DNA from: CAVQBJ01 sp963819075
GTDB taxonomy: Bacteria > Actinomycetota > Thermoleophilia > Solirubrobacterales > Solirubrobacteraceae
Direction of reading: 5' to 3'
DNA length: 64,000 nucleotides
Assembly (NCBI GenBank): GCA_963819075.1
Contig: CAWFUP010000008.1
Location: forward strand, 186,001 to 250,000
Below are positions 1 through 8,365 of this stretch, piece after piece (positions within the stretch are counted from its first letter, which is position 1; the number at the start of each line of letters is the position of its first letter). A program made the translations under genes and the position numbers. The notes under the pieces were generated by a model. The model ran no database searches and was not told the DNA's origin. It worked only from the letters and a program-made list of their open reading frames with translations.

Positions 1-122
1 GGCGACTTGGACAATCTGTCGGAAGGGCTTTGCCGCAGGCGGCACGACGGCGGCCCGCGCACGTAGCCGCCGCGGACACGGCGGCTACGGCTGCGACTCG
101 GGCGCTGCGCGAGCGGCGCCGA

Positions 123-530
123 CTACTTCTCGGTCGCCGGCGCGAAGGCGAGCGCGCCCGAGTTGATGCAGTAGCGCTGGCCGGTGGGGCCGGGGCCGTC
201 GTCGAAGACGTGGCCGAGATGACCGCCGCAGGCGCGGCACACCACCTCGGTGCGACGCATGAAGAGGCTGTTGTCGGAGCGCAGCTCGACGGCCTCGGCG
301 ATCGCGGGCTCGGTGAAGCTCGGCCAGCCGGTGCCGGACTCGAACTTCGCGCCGGAGCTGAAGAGCACCGCACCGCAGCCGGCGCACCGGTAGTCGCCGG
401 AGTTCTTGTTGTAGACATAGTCGCCGGTGAACGGCGGCTCGGTGCCGGCGCGGCGCAGGATGTCGTACTGCGCTGGCGTCAGCTGCCGCCTCCACTCCTG
501 CTCCGTCTTGATCACCTTCGTGTCGCTCAT
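123..530 (-). CDS. msrB: Peptide-methionine (R)-S-oxide reductase MsrB
   Basis: MsrB reduces the R epimer of methionine sulfoxide in oxidised proteins, using thioredoxin-type reductants in the cytoplasm. The 135-residue protein is a complete single SelR domain. Two CxxC pairs (C49/C52 and C98/C101) are the family's structural zinc site, and the RYCINS motif near residue 121 carries the catalytic cysteine. The GTGWPSF signature lies at about 66-72. I chose the ATG at 528-530 because GAGGAG sits about 5 bases upstream and the protein then begins in register with the family; an open frame extends further upstream but encodes low-complexity sequence. It is divergent from the small Cys protein at 609 and stands alone as a repair gene. 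Confidence 0.95.
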   Translation of the reverse strand: MSDTKVIKTEQEWRRQLTPAQYDILRRAGTEPPFTGDYVYNKNSGDYRCAGCGAVLFSSGAKFESGTGWPSFTEPAIAEAVELRSDNSLFMRRTEVVCRACGGHLGHVFDDGPGPTGQRYCINSGALAFAPATEK

Positions 531-558
531 GTGACTCCTCTCTGTGCGCCGTATGCCC

Positions 559-588
559 ATTATTGTCTCGCTCGCCGCGCGTTCGTAA
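559..588 (-). promoter_or_regulatory. Candidate msrB promoter
   Basis: On the minus strand TTACGA (588-583) and AATAAT (564-559) are separated by 18 bases, 29 bases ahead of the msrB ATG. This AT-rich patch stands out in the GC-rich surroundings. Assignment rests on consensus resemblance only. Confidence 0.35.
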
Positions 589-608
589 CACCGTCTACTC
601 TGTCCGCC

Positions 609-821
609 ATGCCGCAGCCGGTCCGCACGCCGAACATCGCCCCGGACTGCATCAGCCGCCCGCGCCGCTCGCCGGACGGCTTCGAGGAGCTCTGCCACCT
701 CGTGGCGCCGGAGGTGCCGGACCTCTCGCTCTGTGGCCGCGACGTCAGCGGCTACCCGTGGAACCCGCCCTGGCCGCTGTGCGAGGCCTGCGTCGCGGTG
801 GCCCACGGGCAGATGAACTGA
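609..821 (+). CDS. Small cysteine-rich protein, unknown function
   Basis: A 70-residue protein with five cysteines (C14, C29, C42, C58, C61), the last two forming a CEAC knuckle. The spacing suggests a small metal-binding or zinc-ribbon-like fold. It has no signal peptide or membrane segment. The ATG at 609 is the only start giving this protein; the frame stays open upstream but without a plausible site. It is divergent from msrB across 78 bases, and a TACTCT hexamer at 596-601 could be part of its promoter. I do not recognise the family. A second small Cys protein with a similar look lies at 23694-23891. The reading frame itself is moderately certain, because the composition looks protein-like (Pro, Trp and Cys pattern) rather than like a shadow frame. 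Confidence 0.6.
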   Translation: MPQPVRTPNIAPDCISRPRRSPDGFEELCHLVAPEVPDLSLCGRDVSGYPWNPPWPLCEACVAVAHGQMN

Positions 822-920
822 CGCGCCGTCGGGCGGGCGCGCCGCCCGGCGGGGCCGGCACAGGGCGCGACGGCGCGTGCGCCCCTTCCTTCCGTCGCCG
901 GCGGGCGAGCTGCTACCCTA

Positions 921-941
921 AACTGACGTTTACGTAAAGTT
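921..941. promoter_or_regulatory. Candidate MerR-family operator before the MFS gene
   Basis: Read on the minus strand this stretch contains TTTACGTaaACGTcAg, an imperfect dyad of two ACGT half-sites two bases apart with flanking AACT/AGTT arms. It resembles the TTTACGTnnACGTAAA type of site bound by some MerR proteins such as the LiuR group. It lies 19 bases before the MFS start, and a merR gene overlaps the end of that MFS gene, so autoregulation is likely. The operator role is inference. Confidence 0.5.
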
Positions 942-959
942 CCCGCTGGAGAGCGCGCC

Positions 960-2465
960 ATGTCCACCATCACCGCTTCGCCCCGCCGGCGTCCCGGCGT
1001 CTCGGCTGACCACGAGCACTACCGCTGGTGGGCGCTGTCGTGTACGAGCCTCGGAATGCTGCTCGCGGCCACGAACTCGGGCACGCTCATCATCGCGCTG
1101 CCCGATCTCGAGCGCAGCCTGCACACGAGCCTGCTGACGCTCGTGTGGGTGATCCTCGCGTACATGATCGCCTCCACGGTGCTCGTCCTCAGCTTCGGGC
1201 GCCTGTCGGACCTGTTCGGGCGCAAGCGCGCGTACGTGCTCGGCTTCCTCATCTTCGCCTTCGCCTCGCTCGGGGCCGGCTTCGCCAGCGACGGCACGCA
1301 GCTCATCCTGTGGCGGATCGTGCAGGGCGTCGGCGCCGCCTTCCTGTTCGCCAACGCACCCGCGCTCGTCACCGACGCGTTCCCCCGCGAGCAGCTCGGG
1401 CTGGCGATGGGCGCGAACACGATGGTGGCCGCGATCGGACTGGTGCTCGGACCGGTCCTCGGCGGCGCACTGGTCGCGATCTCGTGGCAGTGGGTGTTCT
1501 GGTTCAACGTGCCGTTCGCGCTCGTTGGGGCGGCGTGGGGCGCGCTCATCCTGCGCGAGCTCGTCAAGCGCGACGCCGAGCGCGGCTACGACATCCTCGG
1601 CACGATCACCTTCGTCGTCGGGCTGACCGGTCTCGTGCTCGGCATCTCGCGCGGGGGAATCGATGGCTGGAATGACCCGATGGTCATCGGCGGCCTCGCC
1701 GCCGCGCTCGCGTTCCTGCCGCTGTGGGTGTGGATCGAGTACCACGTCGACGCACCGATGCTCGACCTCAACCTGTTCCGCAACCGGCTGTTCGCCGCCG
1801 CGACCGCCGCCGCCTTCCTCAACGGGCTCGCCCGCTTCGCGCTCATGTTCCTCTTCGTCTTCTACTTCCAGGGCGCGCAGGGCGACGATCCGATCACGGC
1901 CGGGGTCAAGCTCATCCCGCTCGCCGCCGGGATGCTCGTCTCGTCGCCGCTGGCCGGGGCCTACGCGGATCGCCACGGCTCGCGAGGGCTGGCCGCCCTC
2001 GGCATGGTCGTCACCGGGATCGGCCTCGCGCTGATGACGACCCTGCAGGTGCACACCCCCTACTGGCAGAGCACGCTGTGGCTGCTCATCGTCGGCGTCG
2101 GCTCGGGGATGTTCAACAGCCCGAACACCGCGGCGATGATGGGCACGGTCCCGCCGCAGCGGCGCGGCGTCGCCGCTGGAGCGCGTACGCTCCTGCAGAA
2201 CAGCGGCGCGGTGATGTCGATCGCGTTCGTCCTCGCGATCGTCACCGCGGCCGTTCCGAAGCCGACTCTCTTCAAGATCTTCTCGGGGCTCGCGCAGGGC
2301 CTGTCCGATGCCAAGCTGGCCCCCTTTATCCAAAACATGCACGTCGCCCTCTGGGTGCTGGCCGCCACCTCGTTCCTGGGCGCCGGCGTGTGTCTGCTGC
2401 GACCCAAGCACGTCGGCGAAGAGCAGACGGCGCTGCCGGTCAACGCGGCGGTGAGCTCGCGATGA
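960..2465 (+). CDS. MFS drug exporter, DHA2 (EmrB/QacA) type
   Basis: A 501-residue integral membrane protein with about 14 hydrophobic segments, the size and topology of DHA2-family proton-driven multidrug exporters. The loop after TM2 has the MFS motif A form GRLSDLFGRKR at about residue 80, followed by WRIVQGVGAAFLFANAP, typical of EmrB/QacA proteins. Substrates cannot be read from sequence; cationic drugs or toxic metabolites are usual for the family. The ATG at 960 is preceded by a purine-rich CTGGAGAG. It forms a two-gene unit with the MerR regulator, whose ATG overlaps this stop by four bases. The likely MerR operator at 921-941 suggests inducible, ligand-responsive expression. Confidence 0.9.
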   Translation: MSTITASPRRRPGVSADHEHYRWWALSCTSLGMLLAATNSGTLIIALPDLERSLHTSLLTLVWVILAYMIASTVLVLSFGRLSDLFGRKRAYVLGFLIFAFASLGAGFASDGTQLILWRIVQGVGAAFLFANAPALVTDAFPREQLGLAMGANTMVAAIGLVLGPVLGGALVAISWQWVFWFNVPFALVGAAWGALILRELVKRDAERGYDILGTITFVVGLTGLVLGISRGGIDGWNDPMVIGGLAAALAFLPLWVWIEYHVDAPMLDLNLFRNRLFAAATAAAFLNGLARFALMFLFVFYFQGAQGDDPITAGVKLIPLAAGMLVSSPLAGAYADRHGSRGLAALGMVVTGIGLALMTTLQVHTPYWQSTLWLLIVGVGSGMFNSPNTAAMMGTVPPQRRGVAAGARTLLQNSGAVMSIAFVLAIVTAAVPKPTLFKIFSGLAQGLSDAKLAPFIQNMHVALWVLAATSFLGAGVCLLRPKHVGEEQTALPVNAAVSSR

Positions 2466-2965
2466 CCGACACGACGCCAACGCTGCGCATCGGCGATGTC
2501 GCGCGCCTCGCCGGGACGACCCCGCGCACGATCCGCTACTACGAGGAGATCGGGCTGCTCGAGAGCGGCTCCGAGCGCGCCTCCGGGTCGCATCGCCTCT
2601 ACAGCGAGCACGACGTCGAGCGCCTGCGCGAGGTGATCCGCCTGCGCGAGCTGCTCAACGTCTCGCTCGACGAGCTCAAGACGCTGCTCGCCGCCGAGGA
2701 GGCCCGCGCGCAGCTGCGCAGCGAGCTCCAGCGCGACGATGTCGAACCCGCCCGGCGGCGAGACCTGCTGCACGAGGCGCTCGGCCACATCGAGCAGCAG
2801 CTCGCGCTCGTGCGCCGCCGGGCCGAGGAGCTCGCCAAGCTCGAGGCCGAGCTGTCCGAGAAGCGCCGCAAGGTCAAGCGGCGCCTGCGCGATCTCGCAA
2901 ACGGCCAGCACGGCGCGGGCGCCGAACTGGCCGCCCCCGCGGCGGGCGGCGCGCGGGATCAGTAG
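2462..2965 (+). CDS. MerR-family transcriptional regulator
   Basis: A 167-residue regulator. The N-terminal winged helix (LRIGDVARLAGTTPRTIRYY, residues 8-27) is the standard MerR DNA-binding start, followed by EEIGLL and the second helical hairpin. The remainder is a long coiled-coil dimerisation helix rich in Glu, Arg and Leu, with a short Ala/Gly tail. There are no cysteines in a metal-binding arrangement, so a metal sensor of the MerR/CueR kind is unlikely; a drug or small-molecule responsive type fits the neighbour better. The start codon overlaps the stop of the MFS gene (ATGA), implying translational coupling, and the presumed target is the dyad at 921-941. Confidence 0.9.
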   Translation: MTDTTPTLRIGDVARLAGTTPRTIRYYEEIGLLESGSERASGSHRLYSEHDVERLREVIRLRELLNVSLDELKTLLAAEEARAQLRSELQRDDVEPARRRDLLHEALGHIEQQLALVRRRAEELAKLEAELSEKRRKVKRRLRDLANGQHGAGAELAAPAAGGARDQ

Positions 2966-3094
2966 ATCACCGCCCCGGTCTCCGCAGGCCCGTGTGACAT
3001 CATGCGGGCTCCCTCGCCGTCGGCGACGCGAGGCGCGGACCCCACGCATGTACCTCCCTTCCCAGCCAGAGCCGCGGCGGAGCGCACGCTGAGC

Positions 3095-4120
3095 ATGCGC
3101 GAGTACACGGCCGCCCCGGTCACCGAGCCGCTCTCGAGCGATCCCCTGACGGCGCCGGCGATCGGGACCGGCGGCGCCGTCCCCCTGGCTCCCGACCCGG
3201 AGGTCGACCGCGGAGAGTTCCAGCCGCCGGGTCGCTGGGACCTCATCGAGCGCATCGTCAACGGCCTCGTCATCGCCGTGCCGGCACTGCTGCTGCTCGT
3301 CGCGGCGCGGCTGGCCTGGAACCACGAGCTGCACTGGCAGGACCTCGTCGTGCTCGTCGTCTGCTACGTCCCGACCGGGCTCGGCATCACCGTCGGCTAC
3401 CACCGCCTGTTCACGCACCGCAGCTTCAAGACCGGCCGCGCCGTGCGGGTCACGCTCGCCGCACTCGGCTCGGCGGCGGTCGAGGGTCCGGTCATCGAAT
3501 GGGTGGCCAACCATCGCAAGCACCACGCGTTCTCCGACCAGGAGGGCGACCCGCACAGCCCGCACGTCGGGCACGGCGACGGGCCGCTCGCCGCCGTGCG
3601 CGGCCTGTGGCACGCCCACGTCGGCTGGCTGTTCCGCTCGGACTTCGCCAGCCAGCAGCGCTACGCCCCCGATCTGCTCGCGCAGCCCGACGTCGTGAAG
3701 GTGAACGACACCTTCGTCGTCTGGGCGCTGGCCGGGCTCGCCGTCCCCTTCGCGCTCGGGTACGCGCTCACCGGGCGGCTGTCGGGCGCGCTGACCGGCC
3801 TGCTGTGGGGCGGAGCGGTGCGCATCTTCCTCCTCCACCACGTCACCTTCAGCATCAACTCGCTGTGCCACTACTACGGCCGCCACCCCTACGACACCGG
3901 CGACGAGTCGCGTAACCTGGCCTGGCTCGCTCCGCTGTCGATGGGCGAGGCCTGGCACAACAACCACCACGCGTTTCCCACGTCCGCCTACCACGGCCTG
4001 CGCTGGTGGCAACTCGACCCATCGGCGCTCGTCATCCGCGGTCTGGCCGCGACCGGGCTCGCATGGGACGTCGTCGAGATCTCGCCCGAGCGCCAGGCGA
4101 ACAAGCGGCGCGCCGCCTGA
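3095..4120 (+). CDS. Acyl-CoA/acyl-lipid fatty acid desaturase
   Basis: A membrane di-iron desaturase that would introduce a double bond, probably delta-9, into acyl chains using O2. With the start at 3095 it has 341 residues. All three histidine boxes of the family are present: HRLFTH at about 103-108, HRKHH at about 140-144, and HNNHH near residue 290. Hydrophobic stretches at about 55-75 and 85-100 and later pairs fit four membrane helices. The frame is open to an ATG at 3002, which would add 31 Pro/Ala-rich residues; I prefer 3095 because GGAG lies upstream of it, but this is not settled. It lies directly upstream of the fatty acid synthesis operon on the same strand, consistent with membrane-fluidity control. 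Confidence 0.88.
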   Translation: MREYTAAPVTEPLSSDPLTAPAIGTGGAVPLAPDPEVDRGEFQPPGRWDLIERIVNGLVIAVPALLLLVAARLAWNHELHWQDLVVLVVCYVPTGLGITVGYHRLFTHRSFKTGRAVRVTLAALGSAAVEGPVIEWVANHRKHHAFSDQEGDPHSPHVGHGDGPLAAVRGLWHAHVGWLFRSDFASQQRYAPDLLAQPDVVKVNDTFVVWALAGLAVPFALGYALTGRLSGALTGLLWGGAVRIFLLHHVTFSINSLCHYYGRHPYDTGDESRNLAWLAPLSMGEAWHNNHHAFPTSAYHGLRWWQLDPSALVIRGLAATGLAWDVVEISPERQANKRRAA

Positions 4121-4171
4121 GGACTCGCGGGGCCGCGGTGCGCGGACCGGACGTCGTCGATGCTCGCGCCC

Positions 4172-4255
4172 TACGATGCACACCTCAGCAGCCCTGACAC
4201 TGCGCCACGCTTCGTCGAACGTCTGCAACCGACGCCGTCGCGTGGAGTGTTCTCC
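4172..4255 (+). promoter_or_regulatory. Leader region of the fab operon
   Basis: A possible -10 element TACGAT lies at 4172-4177. The only Shine-Dalgarno-like GGAG (4244-4247) sits in a small dyad GGAG-TGTT-CTCC (4244-4255), 13 bases before the fabD ATG, so it could be masked by local pairing. Both calls are weak. Confidence 0.25.
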
Positions 4256-4260
4256 TTCCA

Positions 4261-5076
4261 ATGACGAACTGTGCCCTGTTGTTCCCCGGCCAGGGGAGCC
4301 ATTTCGCCGGAATGGACGCGCCGTACCGCGGCCATCCCGTGTTCGAGCGCGGCCTCGAGCTGCTCGGCTTCGACCCTTTCGATGCGCTCGAGCAGGGCAC
4401 GCGCGAGCAGCAGCCGGCGATCTTCCTGTGCTCGGTGACCGCCTGGGAGCAGCGACGCGCCGAGCTCGAGCCGGTCGCCGCCGCGGGGCACTCGCTCGGT
4501 GAGTACGCCGCGCTCGTCGCGGCCGGTGCCCTCGCGTTCGAGGATGCGCTCGCCCTCGTCGATGAGCGCGCCCGGGCGATGGCCGATGCCGCGGCGCTCG
4601 CACCGGGCGGGATGGTCGCGATGCTCGGCGGCGACGCGGACGCCGTACGGGCGCTCGCGGCCGAGCTCGAGCTCGTCGTGGCCAACGACAACGCGCCCGG
4701 CCAGCTCGTGCTCGCCGGCCGCCGCGCCGCGCTCGACGTCGCCATCGAGGGCGCCCGCGAGCAGACCGGCGCTCGCGCCCGGGCGCTCGACGTCGCCGGA
4801 GCCTTCCACTCGCCGCTCATGCGGCCGGCGGCCAGCAGCCTGGCCGCCGCGCTCGCCCGCACGCCGATACACGAGCCGCGCTTCCCCGTGTACTCCAACG
4901 GCACCGTCGCGCCGTTCTCCGACGTCCGCGCCGAGCTCGCCGCGAACCTGCTCGCGCCGGTGCGCTGGCGCGAGACCATCCTCGCCCTGCACGACGTCGG
5001 CGCCGAGGAGTTCGTCGAGCTCGGACCGGGCGAGGTGCTGACCGCACTGGTGCGCCGAACGCTGGTGCCCGCGTGA
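4261..5076 (+). CDS. fabD: Malonyl-CoA:ACP transacylase
   Basis: FabD moves the malonyl group from CoA to the acyl carrier protein, supplying the extender unit for type II fatty acid synthesis. The 271-residue protein starts with the typical FPGQGS motif (8-13). The nucleophile elbow GHSLGEY is at 76-82, with Ser78 as the active serine, and AGAFHSPLM at about 178-186 supplies the catalytic histidine. The length is slightly short for FabD (about 300). It is the first gene of fabD-fabH-fabG-acpP-fabF; its stop overlaps the fabH GTG. Because all elongation-module genes follow in order, the housekeeping role is safe, although acyltransferases of polyketide clusters share the same fold. Confidence 0.95.
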   Translation: MTNCALLFPGQGSHFAGMDAPYRGHPVFERGLELLGFDPFDALEQGTREQQPAIFLCSVTAWEQRRAELEPVAAAGHSLGEYAALVAAGALAFEDALALVDERARAMADAAALAPGGMVAMLGGDADAVRALAAELELVVANDNAPGQLVLAGRRAALDVAIEGAREQTGARARALDVAGAFHSPLMRPAASSLAAALARTPIHEPRFPVYSNGTVAPFSDVRAELAANLLAPVRWRETILALHDVGAEEFVELGPGEVLTALVRRTLVPA

Positions 5077-6041
5077 GGGGCGGGCGGGCTCGAATCACCG
5101 GCATCGGCGCCGGGCTCGCGGGGCAAGTGGTCGACAACACGTACTTCACGTCGCGCCTGGACACGAGCGAGGAGTGGATCGTTCGTCGCACCGGCATCCG
5201 CGAGCGGCGCTGGCTCGATGACGGCGTGAGCCTCGGCAACCTGGCGGAGGAGGCGTGTCGTGAGGCCCTCGGCGACGCCGGCTGCTCGCCCGCGGACGTC
5301 GATCAGGTGATCGTCTCGACGATCACCCCCGACCTCATCACGCCGGGGCTCGCGCCGGCGCTCATCGACGCGCTCGGGATGCGCGAGATCCCGGCGCTCG
5401 ACCTCAATGCGGCCTGCGCCGGGTTCCTCTACGGTCTCGATCAGGCCGCCGCCCAGATCGAGACCGGCCGCGCGCGCCACGTGCTCGTGTGCGCCGCCGA
5501 GGCGCTGTCGCGTCTGACCGATCTGGAGGACCGCTCGACGGGGATCCTGTTCGGCGACGGCGCGGCCGGCGTGCTCGTCAGCGCGGCCGAGGACATCGAC
5601 GGCTGGGCGCCGTTCGTGCTCGGAGCCGACGGCGACAAGGCGGACGTCCTCTACGCCGGCACCGAGGAACGCAAGCTGCGTATGTCCGGCCAGCAGGTCT
5701 TCCGCCACGCCGTGCCGCGGATGGCGGGCGCGCTGCGCGAGGCGCTCGAGCGCAGCGGGCATACCATCGAGGACCTCGACCTGGTCGTCGCCCATCAGGC
5801 CAATGCCCGGATCGTCGAAGCGGTGGCCGCCGCTCTCGGCGTTCCCGACGAGCGCGTCATGGTCAACGTTGACCGCTTCGCCAACACGTCCTCGGCAACG
5901 ATCCCGATCGCGCTGTGGGAGGCCGACCGGGCCGGCCGCATCGGGCCCGGATCGCTCGTCGGCCTCGTCGCCTTCGGCGCCGGATTCGTCTGGGGCGCGG
6001 GGATCGTCAGCTGGAAGGAGCCACGGCGTGTCCACGCCTGA
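5073..6041 (+). CDS. fabH: Beta-ketoacyl-ACP synthase III
   Basis: FabH starts fatty acid synthesis by condensing an acyl-CoA primer with malonyl-ACP. The 322-residue protein has the Cys-His-Asn triad of the thiolase fold: C115 in NAACAGF, H241 in AHQAN and N271 in FANTSSA. The GTG start at 5073 overlaps the fabD stop by four bases (GTGA), indicating coupling. Primer choice (acetyl versus branched-chain) is not readable from sequence, but branched primers are common in high-GC Gram-positives. fabG starts inside its last codons, with a good ribosome site within fabH. Confidence 0.95.
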   Translation: MRGGRARITGIGAGLAGQVVDNTYFTSRLDTSEEWIVRRTGIRERRWLDDGVSLGNLAEEACREALGDAGCSPADVDQVIVSTITPDLITPGLAPALIDALGMREIPALDLNAACAGFLYGLDQAAAQIETGRARHVLVCAAEALSRLTDLEDRSTGILFGDGAAGVLVSAAEDIDGWAPFVLGADGDKADVLYAGTEERKLRMSGQQVFRHAVPRMAGALREALERSGHTIEDLDLVVAHQANARIVEAVAAALGVPDERVMVNVDRFANTSSATIPIALWEADRAGRIGPGSLVGLVAFGAGFVWGAGIVSWKEPRRVHA

Positions 6042-6738
6042 GACCGACGCCCAGGCGCGCCCGCAGAGCCAGGGATGTGCGCTCGTGACCGGCGGGCAGC
6101 GCGGGATCGGCGCCGCCGTCGCCACGCGGCTGGCCACCGATGGTTGGACAGTGGCGACGCTCGCGCGCAGCGGCGGCGACGTGCGCTGCGACGTGCGCGA
6201 TCCCGCCGCGGTGGCGAGCGCGTTCCAGGAGGTCGCCGAACGCTTCGGCCCGGTGCTCGCGCTCGTCAACAACGCCGGCATCCGCGATGACGGTCTCGCC
6301 ATCCGCATGTCCGACGAGGCGTGGAGCGCGGTGATCGACACGAACCTGACCGGCGCGTTCCACTGCACGCGCCACGCTCTGGGAGGCATGCTCGGCGCCC
6401 GCTGGGGCCGGATCGTCAACGTGTCATCGATCGTCGCCGAGCGCGGGAATCCCGGTCAGGCGAACTACGCCGCGGCGAAGGCCGGGTTGCTCGGGCTGAC
6501 CCGCACCATCGCCCGCGAGATGGCCCGCAAGGGCATCACCTGCAACGCCGTGACGCCCGGAATCATCGACACCGAGATGACCGCCGACGGCGCGGCCGAG
6601 AGTCTCACCGCATCCGTGCCCGCCGGGCGCGTCGGGCGCCCCGAGGAGGTGGCCGCCGCGGTCGCCTTCCTGTGCTCGGCCGAGGCGGCGTACGTCAACG
6701 GAGCCACGCTTGCTGTCGACGGAGCGCTCGGCGCTTGA
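6028..6738 (+). CDS. fabG: 3-oxoacyl-ACP reductase
   Basis: FabG reduces beta-ketoacyl-ACP with NADPH in each elongation cycle. The 236-residue short-chain dehydrogenase has the cofactor motif TGGQRGIG (21-28), NNAG (81-84), and the catalytic set Ser134 (NVSS), Tyr147 and Lys151 (YAAAK). The end VNGATLAVDGA is standard for the family. I chose the GTG at 6028 because AAGGAG (6015-6020) lies seven bases upstream; the open frame continues far upstream only as a shadow of fabH. It overlaps fabH by 14 bases. It is shorter than many FabG proteins (about 245) but has no gap in conserved blocks. Confidence 0.94.
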   Translation: MSTPETDAQARPQSQGCALVTGGQRGIGAAVATRLATDGWTVATLARSGGDVRCDVRDPAAVASAFQEVAERFGPVLALVNNAGIRDDGLAIRMSDEAWSAVIDTNLTGAFHCTRHALGGMLGARWGRIVNVSSIVAERGNPGQANYAAAKAGLLGLTRTIAREMARKGITCNAVTPGIIDTEMTADGAAESLTASVPAGRVGRPEEVAAAVAFLCSAEAAYVNGATLAVDGALGA

Positions 6739-6783
6739 GGCACACTGCATCGAATAGCTACGAACAGAGGAGACCGACGACCG

Positions 6784-7053
6784 ATGACCGATACCCACCT
6801 CAACGACGACCAGGTCCTGCAGACGATCCGCGACGAGCTCACGCGGATCAAGGTGCCCGAGGCCGACAAGGCCACGATGCAGACCGACTGGCGTGACATC
6901 GACGTCGATTCGCTCGACCTCGTCGAGCTCGTCACCGCGCTGGAAGACCGCTTCGGCGTGAAGATCGCCGACGGCGAGCTGAAGGAGATCAGCGGCGTGG
7001 GGGACGCCGTCCGGCTCGTGCAGCGCCTGAGCGACGCGGGCGCTCCGGCATGA
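6784..7053 (+). CDS. acpP: Acyl carrier protein
   Basis: An 89-residue acidic helical protein that carries growing acyl chains on a phosphopantetheine arm. The attachment motif DSLDLVEL places the modified serine at Ser43. The upstream gap holds an AGGAG-like sequence (cagaggagacc, ending about 12 bases before the ATG). The context between fabG and fabF, with its stop overlapping the fabF ATG, identifies it as the ACP of fatty acid synthesis rather than of a secondary metabolite pathway. It is somewhat longer at the N-terminus than typical AcpP (77-80 residues). Confidence 0.94.
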   Translation: MTDTHLNDDQVLQTIRDELTRIKVPEADKATMQTDWRDIDVDSLDLVELVTALEDRFGVKIADGELKEISGVGDAVRLVQRLSDAGAPA

Positions 7054-8273
7054 GCGCCGGCAGCTCGGCGGTGCCCGAGGTCCTGGTCACCGGGCGCGGC
7101 GCGATCACGTCGGTCGGCGAGGGCGCCGACGCCGTGTTCGAGGCGCTGGCCGCCGGACGGTCGGGGATCGCCGACGGCATCGGCGCGGCCGCGGCGTTCG
7201 ATCCCGAGCACTGGATGACGGCCAAGGAGGCGCGACGCACCGATCGCTTCGCGCAGTTCGCACTCGCGGCGGCCGACCAGGCGGCGCGCGAGGCCGGACT
7301 GCTCGACGCGGGGGACGGCGATCAGCCGGCTCCGAGCGGTGTCGACGCCGCTCGCCTCGGCGTGATCCTCGGCACCGGGGTCGGCGGGCTCGGCACGCTG
7401 CAGCGCGAGTGCGAGGCGTTCATCGCCGACGGCGAGCGCGCGGTGTCGCCCAACTTCGTCCCGATGATGATGCCCAATGCCGCCGCGGCGGTGGTCGCGA
7501 TGCGCCTCGGGGCGCACGGACCCGGCTTCTCGGTGTCCTCGGCCTGCGCGACCGGCGCGCACGCGATCGGCGAGGCGCTGCGGCTCATCCAGCGCGGCGA
7601 GGCCGACGTCGTCGTCGCCGGCGGCAGCGAGGCGGCGATCACGACCCTCTGCCTCGCCGCATTCCGCCGCATGGGCGCGCTCTCGCGCGAGGGCATCTCG
7701 CGCCCATTCGACGCGCGCCGCGATGGCTTCGTCATGGGCGAAGGCGCGGCCGCGCTCGTCCTCGAGCGCGCCGAGCACGCGCGGGCTCGCGGCGCCACCG
7801 TGTACGGACGGATCGCCGGCTACGGCGCGAGCAATGACGCCTTCCACATCACCCAGCCCGACGAGAACGGTCGCGGCGCGGTCGCCGCAATGCGCTCGGC
7901 ACTCCAGGACGCCGAAGCGAGCGCCGGGGACGTCGGCTACATCAACTGCCACGGCACCGGTACCCCGTACAACGACCGGATCGAGACGATGGCGATCCAC
8001 GGACTGTGGAACGGGAACGCCCCGCCGGCGTCCTCGACGAAGTCCGCGATCGGCCACCTGCTCGGCGCCGCTGGCGCTGTCGAGGCGCTCGTCTGCCTCG
8101 AGGCGGTCCGGCGCGGGCTGCTCCCGCCGACGATCAACTACGAGCAGATCGATCCTGACTGCGATCTCGACTGCATCCCGGGCAGCGCTCGCAGCGTCAG
8201 CACCGCGCTCGCGCTCAACAACGCGATGGGGTTCGGCGGACAGAACGCGTGCCTGGCGGTGGCCGCGGCATGA
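7050..8273 (+). CDS. fabF: Beta-ketoacyl-ACP synthase II
   Basis: FabF elongates acyl-ACP with malonyl-ACP. The 407-residue thiolase-fold enzyme has the active cysteine C166 in SSACATGAHA, followed by the paired histidines in NCHGTGTPYND (about 303) and KSAIGHLLGAAGAVE (about 336-350). The C-terminal NNAMGFGGQNACL replaces the common NSFGFGGTN form, a mild variation. The start ATG overlaps the acpP stop (ATGA). It is the last gene of the elongation operon before the TetR regulator. No accA/accD or fabZ-type dehydratase gene lies in the window, so those steps are encoded elsewhere. Confidence 0.95.
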   Translation: MSAGSSAVPEVLVTGRGAITSVGEGADAVFEALAAGRSGIADGIGAAAAFDPEHWMTAKEARRTDRFAQFALAAADQAAREAGLLDAGDGDQPAPSGVDAARLGVILGTGVGGLGTLQRECEAFIADGERAVSPNFVPMMMPNAAAAVVAMRLGAHGPGFSVSSACATGAHAIGEALRLIQRGEADVVVAGGSEAAITTLCLAAFRRMGALSREGISRPFDARRDGFVMGEGAAALVLERAEHARARGATVYGRIAGYGASNDAFHITQPDENGRGAVAAMRSALQDAEASAGDVGYINCHGTGTPYNDRIETMAIHGLWNGNAPPASSTKSAIGHLLGAAGAVEALVCLEAVRRGLLPPTINYEQIDPDCDLDCIPGSARSVSTALALNNAMGFGGQNACLAVAAA

Positions 8274-8337
8274 GGGAGGCCGACGCGCGCAGCGGCGGCC
8301 CGACGGTGGCGCATCGAGATCTGGCCGTCATGCTCCG

Positions 8338-8347
8338 ATAGGCCTAT
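8338..8347. promoter_or_regulatory. Perfect palindrome ATAGGCCTAT before tetR
   Basis: A 10-base perfect palindrome in the gap between fabF and tetR. It could be part of an operator for the adjacent TetR protein or overlap a -10 element. Palindromes of this length occur by chance, so this is a hint only. Confidence 0.3.
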
Positions 8348-8365
8348 GGTGGTGCACACATCGTC

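Noticed and set aside
30..608. Long plus-strand frame opposite msrB
   Set aside because: It is antisense to the well-conserved msrB and has Ala/Gly/Arg-rich low-complexity translation; only its end (609-821) is protein-like.
930..2480. Long minus-strand frame opposite the first MFS gene
   Set aside because: The translation is dominated by Glu, Arg, Asp and His, the usual shadow of a membrane protein in GC-rich DNA.
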